Assembly (NCBI GenBank): GCA_001600355.1
Contig: BCJU01000001.1
Coordinates: forward strand, 1,819,178 to 1,883,177
From: Meira nashicola
Lineage: Eukaryota; Basidiomycota; Exobasidiomycetes; Exobasidiales; Brachybasidiaceae
Direction: 5' to 3'
Length of the DNA: 64,000 nucleotides
Part shown: in pieces, positions 19,309 to 31,330 of the stretch
Numbering within the stretch: position 1 is the stretch's first letter
How the letters are laid out: every line of letters begins with the position of its first letter
Program-made: the position numbers and the translations under genes
The notes under the pieces: generated by a model
Database searches by the model: none
Told to the model about the DNA's origin: nothing
What the model saw: the letters and a program-made list of their open reading frames with translations, nothing else

Positions 19309-20752
19309 TTAAGGCAAACGATTGATGTCAAACTTTGGATACTTTGCCAAGATGGCAGGTGTTAGCCAATCATTGCGCAACGAGGATAGTGTCCTAGAAG
19401 AACCTTTGATCGTCACATCCGAAACTCCAGCTGCTGCGCTGATCTTTTTGGCACTGACGTCTTGTCCAAGCATTCGTGTGATCAGATAGATACACGTTGC
19501 TGCTACGGTGATTGGACTTCTACCTGCTAAAATACCTTTATCACGTAAAAGTCCTGCTACATCTTCCGTACATTTGGTAACACTCATATCCAAGCCCAAA
19601 TGATTGCAAAAGCGGCCAACAAGGTCCACAGCATTGGTAGGAGAGACTGCAGAATCAGCATCAATACCATTCGCACCTCCAGCATCCGGTGCGCGGTGAA
19701 GGTTAAGACCATAAGCGGATTGCATCTCTTTGAAACATTTGCCGATCAACTTTTGACTGACATTTGTCAATTGACAAATTTCGCGAAATGTACGTGGAAC
19801 TTTGTTGGTCTTGCAAGCACAATAAATAGCAGCAGCAATAATAGCATCACGTTGCTTGCCGCGCAAAATTTGATCTTGCTCAACTTGTTTGAACATATGT
19901 TTGGCAGTATCGGAGACAACTCGAGGCAGATGAACTTGATCACACTTTCTTTGAATATCATCAAATGCATCCAAGATAACACGATTAGATGGCATCACAC
20001 CACGATTCATCGCACGTTGCAAATCTCTTGCTGCACCCGATCCACCATCTTTGTAACTGATACGAGTGTCCAATTGCTCTGTCAAGCCATCCATCAACGG
20101 ATTGTTCGAAGAACCAACACGAGATGGATCGTCTCCCTCTTCATTGGCAAATGTACGCCATTCAGATCGAGTGTCGATAATCTTATCGCCGACAACCATT
20201 CCACAATCTGCACAAACCATATCTCCACTGTCAAATTCTTCCACCAAATTAGCAGGATCTGCCTTGCATTCCGGACAAGCCAAGTCAAGGTTCAATGCGG
20301 GTACAAAGTCATCTTTCCGGGCCGCGTTTGAGTCATTATTGGTCGAACGGGCGGCTTTGTAGTGATCCGTCAGAGCGAATGGCTGAGCGTAGATGTTTGT
20401 AGTCTTTGCCCGTTCTGCATTCGCTGCTTGACCCGCTGCAGAGCTTAATGAACCTTTGACAGGCTTCTGTGAGATGGCGCAACAAAAGAGAGAGAGCACA
20501 GGGAAAGAAAAAGGTCAGTACGAATGAAAGTCATCTAAAAGCACAAAAACGGACAGCATCCACATCTGAATATCTCTCCATAGCTTCCAGCTTTTAGCAA
20601 GAGCTATACCCTGACAAAACGACATCAAACATGACCCACAGAAAGTCACCAATCACACGAAAAAGAAACATAAACATTTTGAAACTGATGCTAACCTGTC
20701 CTATTGATGGCGGCTTCATTGCCGACATCGATGCCACTACCGCTGGAGCCAT
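19309..20752 (-). CDS. SUA7: RNA polymerase II general transcription factor TFIIB
   Basis: Exon 1 is 20752-20696 (19 codons, MAPAVVAS...) and exon 2 is 20466-19309, joined in phase 0 across a 229-nt intron (GTTAGC...CACAG). The product is 404 residues. The zinc ribbon uses C83, C86, C104 and C107. It is followed by the B-reader segment (SEWRTFANEEGDDPSRVG) and two cyclin-like repeats, including GKQRDAIIAAAIYCACK and RSPITVAATCIYLITRMLG. TFIIB bridges TBP at the promoter to Pol II and helps choose the start site. Oddity: about 80 residues precede the ribbon, roughly 60 more than in yeast Sua7, so the first exon assignment deserves transcript support. Without it the frame would begin MLSLFCCAISQ from intronic sequence. 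Confidence 0.92.
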
Positions 20753-21742
20753 GATGATCAATTTGTTACGTCTAATAAAAGAATCGAAATCAGTAATTTG
20801 GCAATGCCGTTGTACTGTAGCGAAGATCGATTAGGTCGAAGGAAAGAAATTTTCTTTCAAATTAAAAACTCGCTTGTTTTCCTATATATCTTCTTTCGAA
20901 GTTTTGGTATTTTATATCGATCAAAAGCCGATAGCGAGAATATATGCGAACCGATACGTAATCTAGCAACAAATGATGATCGTGTGATCAACACGGAAAA
21001 AGAGGTGGTGACAAGGATGATGGTGTGTGGCAAACAAAATATTGCGCAAACTATACCTCAGCCAGAATTATATACATTTTCGCACATAAATCCAGATGAC
21101 CCGATTCGCATCCGTAAGCAAAAGTGCACTGAAAAAGCCTTGGCTCAGCCTTTTTACCAAACGCGTTTAAGCTTAGAAAATAATATGCCTGGGCTGTAAC
21201 AACACACACGACAGCGTCAAGTATGAATAGACATGAGCTAGGTTACACGTGAGTACCATTGCTGGCTGATGTTTTCTATGATGATACTTCTTTAGAACAC
21301 ATGCTAGAGTATCAAAAACGGCAATCAACACTGCATCGAATCTCTTTCGCGTCCTTGCAATACCGTCTCTTTGAATCGAGATACCATAATGATGATTGGT
21401 CACTGCTTGCTTTGGACAGGCATAAGATTCTTGACCTTTTGCCCCTGCATGCCTTATTCCTCCGACACGCGTGCCATACAATTACATACGCGTGTTTGCT
21501 TTGCGGGCGCCGAGAATAGAAAAAGTGTTGTTCTCTTGATAATAACGCGGAAAAGAATAACACTTTTTTGGTTGTATGCAAGAATTGTCTTTTTGACTGT
21601 GATCATATTTATCGAATTTTGCGACACTCATACTTATCAAAAGCGTCAATTAAGGTCAACTTTTTTCTAATCAACATGCAATAAGTTCAATTGGCGTCAA
21701 TTACCTTCCTTCTGCTAGCCAGATAGAGGTTCTCATCAAAAG
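20753..21742. other. 990-bp divergent intergenic region between TFIIB and the Cdc14-like gene
   Basis: Contains the promoters of both genes. The frames at 20798-21199 and 21259-21670 have no ATG with coding-like context or recognisable domain. I see no tRNA or repeat. Confidence 0.45.
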
Positions 21743-23221
21743 ATGTTGCCTGGCATGTATGCCAACAATGGTATAGCCAAAACCATCGAGAATCTACTGG
21801 ATGAACTAGCATCGGTTAAAAGTACGACTGAGAGAAGGATTGAAATATTGTCTAGTCTCGAAAGATGTTTCGGAATGGCAATCTTAGGAGAAGGTCGAGA
21901 TGGACCCTCCAAATCTCAGGATTTACAGACTGAATGGTGGCTTGCACAATCATGTCCAAGATCATGTGTTGCACTAGCATTAATTTCACTTTTACATCGG
22001 CTGCACCTAAAGTGTACAGTATTGCCTGATGACACGTCTCTCGACCCGAGTGCAGAGATGACTGCATGTTTCACCATGCTACAAGGCTTATGCTTGAAGG
22101 ACTCTGGAAGTGGCAAGATTTGCTCAAGTAGAAGCACTTTAGAGTTGTTCCTAGCCATAATTGACGCACCATATTGGAAAACGGATGAAACAGATGAGAC
22201 ACAAGCATCAGCGCATGCAATTGATTTGCTGATCTGCATTATTATGGCTTCAAGATCTGCATGTGCTCTGTTTGACGAATTAGGAGGGGAAGATGTTGTG
22301 CGCAAATTGATGGTACGTCATCGCTACATTGCAAAGAAGGAGAACGGAGAGTCTACAACAACAATCTCTGATGAGTTGCAGGATGGCCCAGTTGCAATCA
22401 AATGTGCAGAATTTCTGCTCCTGTTCGCAAGTCAAAGAGATGATGAAGCGAACAAGACGATGGATCTATTGGCAGATCGGACATCGATCTTTGCACCTGC
22501 TGAAAACAGAGGTGATGGATCAGAAAGCATGTCTCATGTCTCGACTGACAAGCTAAGTATTCGCTCAAAGCGACAATCAACGCAAAGACGAGAGGAGGAG
22601 GATGTGATACAACGAAGTAGACGTGCACGATCTGCATCGCCTATCAAAGCGAATAATGACAGACGTCTTCGAAGTCCAATTCATCCAAAGCGAAGTGGAG
22701 AGAGTGGAAGAATCAGTGAGGAAGGTATACCTGCTAGAATCCGTCGTTCTGTTCCTTCAAATAGAGCAGCTTCCTCTATCACACATTCTAGTGCGGCACC
22801 GACTCCTCCTTTTGGCTCGCCAATGAAATCTTTCCCTCCTCCAAGTGTCAATCGAGGGAAATCACCGGTACGAAGTGCACGTAATACTCCATTCTTACAA
22901 AATGCGAAATTACTTCCAAAATCGTTGGCAATAGATGCTTTCTCTACACCTTCTCCCACTTTTCCCCCTTCGCCTGGTAAAAGTCGAGGAAGAAGTGTCG
23001 AGCGAGAAGCGTTATCTAAAATTCCTCCACCCAATGGAAGAACAGATTCAAGTCAAAGAAAGCCATTCATTACTCTTAAAAGCACTGCGGAAGATCAGGA
23101 AACATCTTATCATGTTCAACCATCTTCACCCTTGAAAGCATTGATGGGACCTTCTCCAGCGGTACGTAGAGCTTATGCAAGAAGTGTTTCACCGGATAAA
23201 AAGAGTTTCAGTCAATCTTGA
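21743..23221 (+). CDS. Cdc14-like septation initiation network component with long phospho-site-rich tail
   Basis: Single exon, 492 residues. The first 235 residues are helical and match my recollection of the fungal CDC14 (SIN component) family, with a repeat-like layout: LQGLCLKDSGSGKICSSRST, LFLAIIDA, HAIDLLICIIMASRSACALFDELGGEDVVRKL and VAIKCAEFLLLFASQ. In fission yeast this protein, which is unrelated to Cdc14 phosphatase, binds the kinase Sid1 in the septation initiation network at the spindle pole body. Fission yeast Cdc14 is about 240 residues. Here a further 255 disordered residues carry many SP/TP motifs (SPIK, SPMK, SPVR, SPGK, SPLK, SPDK), several with a basic residue two or three places later, so CDK control is a plausible inference. 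There is no phosphatase signature. Confidence 0.65.
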   Translation: MLPGMYANNGIAKTIENLLDELASVKSTTERRIEILSSLERCFGMAILGEGRDGPSKSQDLQTEWWLAQSCPRSCVALALISLLHRLHLKCTVLPDDTSLDPSAEMTACFTMLQGLCLKDSGSGKICSSRSTLELFLAIIDAPYWKTDETDETQASAHAIDLLICIIMASRSACALFDELGGEDVVRKLMVRHRYIAKKENGESTTTISDELQDGPVAIKCAEFLLLFASQRDDEANKTMDLLADRTSIFAPAENRGDGSESMSHVSTDKLSIRSKRQSTQRREEEDVIQRSRRARSASPIKANNDRRLRSPIHPKRSGESGRISEEGIPARIRRSVPSNRAASSITHSSAAPTPPFGSPMKSFPPPSVNRGKSPVRSARNTPFLQNAKLLPKSLAIDAFSTPSPTFPPSPGKSRGRSVEREALSKIPPPNGRTDSSQRKPFITLKSTAEDQETSYHVQPSSPLKALMGPSPAVRRAYARSVSPDKKSFSQS

Positions 23222-24523
23222 CGTCGGAATAGCAAATTCATTTATTCACATACATATACCTTTTGAATCAATCTGCAATTTGAAAATTACCTGTATTTTC
23301 ACGATTTAATTTTACACAATATCTTTCTATTAACCCCGCAAATCCAAAGACCAGGATATCTTTTGTTGTATGATTAGGTAATCTCTTGCAAAGGAGAATC
23401 GTCTTTGTTTAAATAAAGATAAAAAATTTTCTGTGTATGCATCCAAGGAGATATACAGATTGCTCTTGGAACAGATGAAATGCCTTTCGCCTACTGTAAT
23501 TTGCAATACGAAGGAACAATCTTGGGCTTTTCCCGAAAAATTCTACGGTTGCGTTCCAAAAACAACAATGAGAAATCACTACACAGGAGCGCTGCGCAGA
23601 CGCATTGTAGTGCATTGCAGTGATTGGCGCCGGCGCAGGGCAAACGCTTATGCAGTAACAGACAGGCCTGGCGTACATAGACTACGCGCGGCGCTGAGCA
23701 TGTTTACACCCGCCTACCCCCCCCCTCCATGAAAGCTGTAGTCTATGCTCGACAAATAAAGGCCCGTCGGAAGCGTTTGGTGCATATGTATTTCTGGCTT
23801 GAACGCGTAAGTACGCGGAAGAGCGAGGTTAAAAGTTTTTCTTTTTCTTTTCTTTCTTTTTTTTTTCGGGTAAATATCCCCATCAGTCAAATCGTTCGTA
23901 CCTACTGATATGCTTATCTTACAGCTTTTTTGGTGTCTATGTATATGTATGTATGTGTACACTTATTCCCGAAGTTTGTTTTAGGGGGCATATTAGTAGA
24001 CTTTGAAAGACTATGCAACTTTTTTATGCATTCTTTACTTCTTTTTTGGAAAAGTTTGTGTTCCTGGCCCAAATTGAGCCTACGGTAATGCAAAAAGGTA
24101 GTGTGATTTTGAGACATGTTACATTTGTACTACCTGTATGTATTTGGCCTAATCATTGGTAAATTATTATTGTCGATCAATTCCCCTAAGATGGTGGAAA
24201 AAGAAGATTGTCGGAAGACCGGCGGTGAGTAAAGAAAGAAGGTGTTTATGCATTGATTGGCCGTATAAACCTGCATTTTGCAACCTTCACGGGCACACTA
24301 AATGCTGTGTTTACATAGAGACTATTTGGAGGATGTACTGTATGTATGAATGTATGCATCTTGTGATGTGATTCATTCACGCCACAACAGCAGTGATTAG
24401 ATGCCGAAGGTTTCGTTGCCGAGATTGTTGGATAAAGATTTGTTGAATAGTATATATATATATGTGGACAACACAAACCACCTCCTTTTTCCATTTCCAC
24501 CCTCTTTGTTTTCTTTGTTCGTT
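23222..24523. other. 1.3-kb intergenic region upstream of the secreted glycoprotein gene
   Basis: Holds the 3' flank of the Cdc14-like gene and an apparently long promoter. A poly-C run lies at about 23719-23727 and a pyrimidine-rich tract at about 23838-23864. ATGT/TATG-rich stretches occur at 23938-23960. No convincing gene was found. Confidence 0.45.
24451..24463 (+). promoter_or_regulatory. TATA box and CT-rich leader of the secreted glycoprotein gene
   Basis: An uninterrupted TATATATATATA element lies about 73 bases before the ATG at 24524. It is followed by a long pyrimidine stretch (24481-24520), the pattern seen at highly expressed fungal genes. Confidence 0.6.
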
Positions 24524-25624
24524 ATGTACGGTCAAAAACAATCCAAAGTTGCCTTTATGGCATTAGCAGCTTCTGCTACTCTTTCTATGATTAATGGTCA
24601 ATATACTGCAACATATGTACCTTCACCTACTGGATTACCCAAAACGACTGAAAATGGACAATCAGGTACAAACAATTGCGGAACAGGAAGTAGTCAAACT
24701 TCAAATTGTCAGAATTTCTATTTGAATAGCGTTGAAGATTTTTGTGTTTGGGCACCACCAAATGGAGGAGGAGTTGCAACATTTGAACGTGAAGAGGTTG
24801 CATATTGTACTCAACCTGGACGTGGGACTAGAGTTATTCCACCAGGTACTATTCAAGGAGCTCATTTCGTTAAAACTCCACATTACGTTCAAATTACAGG
24901 TGTTGGAGATTTTACAAAGATTGGAATCACACCTGGCGATCCAGGAGGTGAATTAGATCCACACGGTGCAGATGGAAATGGAAATCCTATTGGTGGTTTA
25001 ATGTTTTATAACGGTCAACAAATGCATGAATGGTTCTCTTTCATGTCTGCAACTCAATTTTGCACTCGTGCTTGCTTTGACGGTAAACGTGCAACAAGTT
25101 TATGCAGACATACATATGACGAATTAGGTTGTGATTTCAACGCTCCTGGAAATTATGCACCAAACGTTTTTGAATCTTGTCAAGGTAATGATGCACAAGA
25201 TATCATGTACGGTTATCCTGGCTTAGCAACTTTCCAACAAGCTGATACAACAAATGGTGTTCAAGTTCCTTCCGCTCATCCTGCACCTGCTTCTTATAAT
25301 TGTCAAACGATTACAGGTATCAGTCAAAGTTCAGTAGGATTTGATGCACCTGCACCTTCATCATCTTCATCTTCTTCATCATCAAGTTCTTCTTCCTCAA
25401 CAACAACAACAACTTCATCCTCTTCTTTAGTAACAGTTGTAACCTCAACAACAACCGGTGCTCCTGTATTTGGAACAATAACAACAACATCTTCAACAAG
25501 CAGACAACAAGCAGCAGCGGATGTACAAAGAAACACAAATGCTGCATCACAATTGAACGGATTCAGTAATCATTTCATCAAAGGCACTTTTGCAGTAGCT
25601 CTTGGTATCGCTTTCTTCCTATAA
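24524..25624 (+). CDS. Secreted, probably GPI-anchored macrophage-activating-glycoprotein-like protein
   Basis: 366 residues from the ATG at 24524, which gives a good signal peptide (basic N-terminus, then VAFMALAASATLSMING). Longer frames upstream run through the TATA region. The mature part (about 25-265) has about ten cysteines and the segments EDFCVWAPPNGG, GRGTRVIPPGT, ITGVGDFTKIGI, GELDPHGADGNGNPIGG and MHEWFSFMSATQFC. I recall this pattern from basidiomycete proteins annotated as macrophage activating glycoprotein. A Ser/Thr-rich stalk with a run of 14 serines (about 270-335) and a hydrophobic C-terminus (TFAVALGIAFFL) suggest O-glycosylation and a GPI anchor at the cell wall. The molecular function of the family is not established. 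The strong promoter suggests abundance. Confidence 0.72.
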   Translation: MYGQKQSKVAFMALAASATLSMINGQYTATYVPSPTGLPKTTENGQSGTNNCGTGSSQTSNCQNFYLNSVEDFCVWAPPNGGGVATFEREEVAYCTQPGRGTRVIPPGTIQGAHFVKTPHYVQITGVGDFTKIGITPGDPGGELDPHGADGNGNPIGGLMFYNGQQMHEWFSFMSATQFCTRACFDGKRATSLCRHTYDELGCDFNAPGNYAPNVFESCQGNDAQDIMYGYPGLATFQQADTTNGVQVPSAHPAPASYNCQTITGISQSSVGFDAPAPSSSSSSSSSSSSSSTTTTTSSSSLVTVVTSTTTGAPVFGTITTTSSTSRQQAAADVQRNTNAASQLNGFSNHFIKGTFAVALGIAFFL

Positions 25625-26775
25625 ATATGTTAGATTATCATTTAAATGGACTATTTTTTTTCTCTTTTCTCCCATCCTATACCATTCATTTTTACGCTAC
25701 CGCTGCTGTTCATCAACATGCAATGTACTTTTTATTCAAATAGTATTATCCTATTCATTGACTTTTTATGGCCATCTCTATCCTAGCCAATCGGATATTG
25801 TATGGAAGACGCCCATATACGTTGGTTTCCACGGATATGAACTATATACATACTCCACGCCTTTGAGTCTATTATTGTTCGGGTTCATATTATAGCCCAA
25901 AATTCAAACACCGAATTATGGTACCTGTTCCTTAGCGTGTATACGTACGTTGTATACTTTTTTTGACTGCATATAAATTGATGCAAGGCTTTTTAATTTC
26001 AACTGCCGACCGACGCCTTAGGAAAATGTATGTGTGTATGTACCTCCTAAAACACACGCAACGCCGTGCCGGTAATCTTCTTTGCAGCTCTTTGTGTTTA
26101 TTTTCTCCGCTTTAAGGTAGACTTCTATGTGCGTGCGTTGCGCAGAGCAGCGCCACAAGAGAGAGGAGCAAGGCGGCAGCCCTTAAATGAAGATGCACAT
26201 ACATAAATTAGTCTATATGTGGAAGAGGGAATAAAAAAGGCTAAAAAAAAGTGGATGAATTGTGACAGCGCGCATAGAAGAAGAAGAAAAAAGTAAGGAG
26301 AAACGGAAAAACAACTCGGAAAGGGTATGAAAGGAGATGCAGAAACTTAGTGTAATTAATTACCTACACATGTGTGTGTGTGTGCTGTGCACAGGTAAAA
26401 TGAAAAAAAAAAAGGTCAAAACGAAATGAACGGCGTCTGTAGCAGCTCTGACGTAGGAAGAATACCATTCATCCTTTTTTCCATCCATTTCACCGGAACC
26501 ACTTGTGGGTTGTTCTGATCATCATTCTCACCTTCATCTACTTTCTTCGGATCTTAGGCTTCCTCTCGTTTAAAGATATCATCGTCACCTTTCTAGATCG
26601 TCAACGAGGAGGGACTGACACAGGCTTGGTGGAGAATCGATTCTTGGCTTGTCAGAGTACCTTTGTCAGAGAGATTGCTTTCGACGAAAAGTAGGGTCCG
26701 GTGTACAGTAAAAGTTATCAACTGTACTTTGTTGCACAATACAACACACTTTCCGATTATTGATAAACAACAAAT
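25625..26775. other. 1.15-kb intergenic region and leader of the Rxt3 gene
   Basis: The 3' flank of the glycoprotein gene and the promoter of the Rxt3 gene. A (TG)n tract lies at about 26371-26382 followed by a poly-A run at 26403-26413. The last 300 bases are CT-rich. No separate gene was recognised. Confidence 0.45.
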
Positions 26776-29700
26776 ATGTATCGTGAGTATCATTTGATTT
26801 CTTTTTTTTTTTTGCATCTAGCGTTCGGGGAGTATTGAGAAAAAAGGGCGGTACCATTCTGGGAAATTGAACGGAAAGAAGAAACGGAGAAGGAACGTCA
26901 AAGCTGTGATTGCTTTTGCTGTGCTTCTTCAATTTGTATTATTCAAACCTTTTTTCTTGCCGAAGAAATTGCAATCCAACAAAAATCGTCATTATACGGC
27001 GCCGACATTCGGAACCGCAATTTTCAACCAGATCGATGCGGAGCATATCTGTTGGATAAAGTGTGAATCAGCTGTGGGACTTCATTTGACGAAATTTGCA
27101 ATTCTCATATCGTCTTTTTTACTAAAAGGCGTAAAGGAATCTTTCGTTCCGATCGTCCGCTCCCCCTGTTTTGGAGGGTACAACTTTATTTTCCATTTGG
27201 GCGTAGATTTGTTTCTCTTACATTGTACTAACACAATCTTCCATTAACTCTTACAGCTTATCAAGGCCGTGGTTCTTCGCAACAGCCACCACCACCACCT
27301 CCACCTGGTTCTTCTGGCTATAGCAATCGTGGTCCTAGCAGAAGTCCAGAACAAACAAGAGCATCTATAGCACGATCAGTTCCACATTCACCTGGCGGGA
27401 TGAGCAATCATTCACATCATGAAGATAATTGGCATAGAGGAAATTCTGGCAATGCAGGCTTAGAAATGAGAGAAGTGAATTATCCACCTTCTCATCCTCA
27501 ATCACGTTATCCTGGTCCGGGCAGAGATCGGGGCGATGAATATGGCAATCGTGTAGGTCATTGGATGGATGATAGAAAATATGGACCTCCGCCTCCTTCT
27601 TCGCGTCAACAACAATCACATCCTCCTCCGCCTTCTCGATCGATCGATGATCGTGGAAGAGATTACAGCCAAAATCCTCCACCGCGTTTCTCACATCCGC
27701 CTTCACCTTCTCAAAGACCAAGAACGCCTCCACCATCAAATTCGAGAAATTTAAGTGGTGAAGTAGGAAGCAGAACATCGCCTTGGGATCCAATTGCTGC
27801 AGGACCCATGTCAGCACCGCCTTCTATGGTACCTCGTATTCATCCAAATCAATCAAGCTCACATGGTATGCACCATCCAAATGTATCTTCTCATCACACT
27901 TCACCACTCTTGCCAGCACTTTCACACGAATCAGGCAGAAGTAGCAGCGAAGGATTAGGCAATAATCCAGGCAATCCTAATCAAATCAATACTCATACCA
28001 ATAGTGGTCACCATAGAATACCAAGTTGGGGAGCACAATCAGCTAAAGACGGAATGGGAATCAGATCTCCTCCTCGAAATATGGGTTCTGCTCCAAATTC
28101 AAATGCAAACCGTATCGGCACTTCTGGTCCTGGGCCGTATCGTGGTGAAAGTATGGGTCCTTACAGTCGCAATGCCGAAATGGTCAACCCGCCTCCAAGA
28201 TCGATTGATAGCAGAAAACGTCCTGCAAGTGAATCACCGCCAACATCAATGGGACAAGCACCTTTGCCGCCTCAACAAGCTTCACCTACGCAAAGAGCTG
28301 ATGTGATGAGTATGAGCTCAATCTTAGGTCCAAGCGGAGGACGTGCTTCTAGTGTAGCGCACGATTTTGCTCCAGAATCAGATGTTGTGATGAATTCTGC
28401 TGAGAAACGTAGAAGATTGGAAGCAGGACAAAGTTCACCTCCAAAAGCAGATAATGGCCCACCATCACAAGGTCGTATTTCCAACGGAAGTACAAACGGA
28501 AGTAATTCTGCTATAAATCCAAACAGTGTAAATGCAATTTCAATCTCGGAAGCTGCAGCTGCCAATCTAGCAAGACGAAAATGGAGTGGACCTATTGCTG
28601 AAGAAGCTGCACAACAAGCAGCCGCTTGGCGAGCACAAGAGCAAAGATGGGGTGCAACTGGAAATACTCGAAGTCCAAAAGTGGGTATGTTACCCCTTGG
28701 AGCGGGTGGAGAACGTCAAAATTCACCTTTTGGACAACGTTCGAATTTGGGCGGTGGTAGAGGTGCAAGTCCGATAAGTCAAGAAGGTCATAGACGTCAA
28801 CGCAGCGATGGATTACAAGGTCCTCCTGGACCTGTTGGTGGTCAGCCTATCGATACTCGTAGTCCTTTAGCACGTACTATGCCGTTACGTCCACCTTCAC
28901 CGCCACCTACTTCAGCGCAACAACAAGGTGCTAGAGCACAATCTAAGCCTCCAAAGCAACAGCAGCAGCAACAACAACAACAACAACAGCCGCCTCTTCC
29001 ACCACATTCTCAACAACATCAAGGTGGTCCAGGTGGATTTGGGGGAGCACCACCTCCAGCTTATTATCGTGCTTCAACGCCTCCTCCACCTGCAGCAAAT
29101 CTTGGACCGCCTCCAGGAAGTGCAATGCAACAGCAACAGCATTTTGGCCCAGGTGCTCCTTCACAACATCAACAGCAGATATACAATCAGCCAAGCTACC
29201 ATGCCTATGACAGCCAAGGCCGTCCTGTGGAAATTGATGTTGACGAAGTACGTGGAGGGGCATTTGCAGGTCACGGAAATCCACCTCCACCTCCTCATAT
29301 GACAGAAGCTGGCTATAGACATGCAATGGGACCATATGAAGAGCCTCCAATGATGATGCAACAACAACAACAAATGTCACGTCCACCACAGATGCAAAAT
29401 CCTCAATCTCGTCGTGAGCCCGTCCCTGCTTCACATGGACATGCAAAGAAATCATCAATGCATCAAGAGAATAAAGGAAATATTTCACAAAGATCAGCAA
29501 ATCAACAACAAGGTCCACCACCTGGCTCACAGCAACCACCAAAGCAAATTCGCAGATCCGTAAGTCCGGTCATGCCAGGTCCTGCACGTGGTTTATTACC
29601 GCCAAGAGTAGAAAAGCAAAGACCTACAACGAGTGCCAGACCTTTAGTGCCTTCGAAAGATTTCAATATAGGACCAAAAGTAGACAGTGATGCGGTTCGA

Positions 29701-30909
29701 GTTGCATTGAAAGAAGCAATTGAAGCGCCAAGAGGATTGATCAGTGGACCAAATACAGCACAAAGTGGACAAGAAGAACAACATTTAATCGAAGCAGATT
29801 CAGAATACAGTATCCCATTTGGAAAACATCTCGGCAGTTTCATTTATGATTCACGCAAGATACCTCTTTTGCCGGGAGATCTCTTACGTAGAAATGTGGG
29901 AGCAACGTTGGAAGTACGCATTCCAGGTAAAGCTTTAGGTGTTGGACCACAAAGCGAAAAGGATCGAGAAGGAATTTTGCACGGTCGATGGGCTCTAAAT
30001 TCAGAATTAAACAACGATCTCAACAAAACACAATCCAATCCAGAAACGCATACTAACGGAAATGAAAATGATGATGCAACAAATGTCTCTGAAGCTGATG
30101 CTGATATTGATGCGTTCTCATTTTGGAACAATGATGTTTTCTTGAAACGTAAAGCATGGGGCACGGATGTTTACACAGATGATAGCGATATTGTGATGAT
30201 GTGTTTGCATTCCGGTTACTTGCTGGGGCCAAGTCTTGAAAGTGTACCTTCTTGGGTTCCTCCAGGAAAGGCAGTGAATGCATGGAAACGAATGACGGAT
30301 GACTTGGCAATACGAGCAAAGAATGGCGAATTGGACGAGAATGACAATTCGATTCTCTCTGCAACAGTGCCTGGATCAGATTCCGATCAAATTATCAATC
30401 TTTCTCCTGATTCGATTAAAAGAAGAAATGATAGATTAGACAAAACTATGGACATTTCTGTTGTCTTACGCGTTGCACCTCAATTGATTGCTTACAAAGG
30501 TAGTCAAAGAGGAGGAGTCAAAACGAGAAGTTGGGGTAATACTCATGATGGCGTCAGTCTTGTGATTGAATCCGTTCAACTTCAATCATCAGGATATGCT
30601 TCAGGAGAGCGAGGATTAAAGCGAATGAAGCAAAGGATCGATCAATTAGCCCGATTGAAAATGTTAGCAACTATTGCTGGAGATGCAGGTGCTATAAAAG
30701 GAAATGCTGAACAACAAATATCATCTATATCTACAAATGCACAAAGTGATACCGGATCTGCTAAAGATCAATTATTTGCAGGTGGTTTATTGGATATTTT
30801 GGCTGCTGCAAAATTAATATCAACCGAGAATGACAAAGGAGAAAATGCTTTAGAAACACAAAAACGCTTTTGGCAATTCGATCCAATGATTGATGTCAAA
30901 GCAGCATGA
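26776..30909 (+). CDS. RXT3: Rxt3, subunit of the Rpd3L histone deacetylase complex
   Basis: Exon 1 is only 7 nt (26776-26782, ATGTATC) and exon 2 is 27257-30909. They join to read MYPYQGRGSSQQPPPP, giving 1219 residues. The 474-nt intron has GTGAGT, an ACTAAC branch motif near 27227 and TTACAG. This first exon is chosen because the Pro-rich frame is open and clearly coding from 27257, before the first internal ATG at 27400. Residues 1-800 are disordered and rich in Pro, Gln, Ser, His and Gly, with an 11-Gln run (28957-28989). The Rxt3 domain is at about 856-992: FGKHLGSFIYDSRKIPLL, GATLEVRIP and WGTDVYTDDSDIV. Rpd3L deacetylates histones at promoters in the nucleus. Yeast Rxt3 is about 294 residues, so this protein is about four times as long. 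Confidence 0.88.
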
Positions 30910-31330
30910 AAACGAAAACAAGGGGAAAAAAAGGAATGAATTTTGTGTTTATTGATTTTATTCATTGTTTCTATTAAATGTATACAATGCAAAGATATCA
31001 GAGAATTAATCTATGTAGATCATCACACACAAGCAGATTGATAAGAGAAGAATGTTATCGAATTTGAATGATGTTATATGCAATAAAAATACGGAAACGA
31101 TGAAAAGGAAGAATAAATGTACTTCTTCCGAAAACGAAAAAAGAAAGATTGACAATCTTAAGAGGTAAGGAATGAACGTGAGTGATTTTTTGAGTTGGAC
31201 AATTAAAACGATGCGTGACAGATAATTGAAATGAATGTGACCGTGGGAAAGTGATTTCGAAAAGAATGATGATAGGCTATACGAAAAGAGTTGATGATGA
31301 TGCTACAGGGCAAATAGTTGATTGATGAAA
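30910..31330. other. Convergent spacer between the Rxt3 and Gin4-type kinase genes
   Basis: 421 bases of AT-rich 3' flanking sequence. I see no gene or structured repeat. Confidence 0.5.

Noticed and set aside
20798..21199. 133-codon plus-strand frame in the TFIIB promoter region
   Set aside because: No domain and a random-like composition. It lies in the divergent promoter region.
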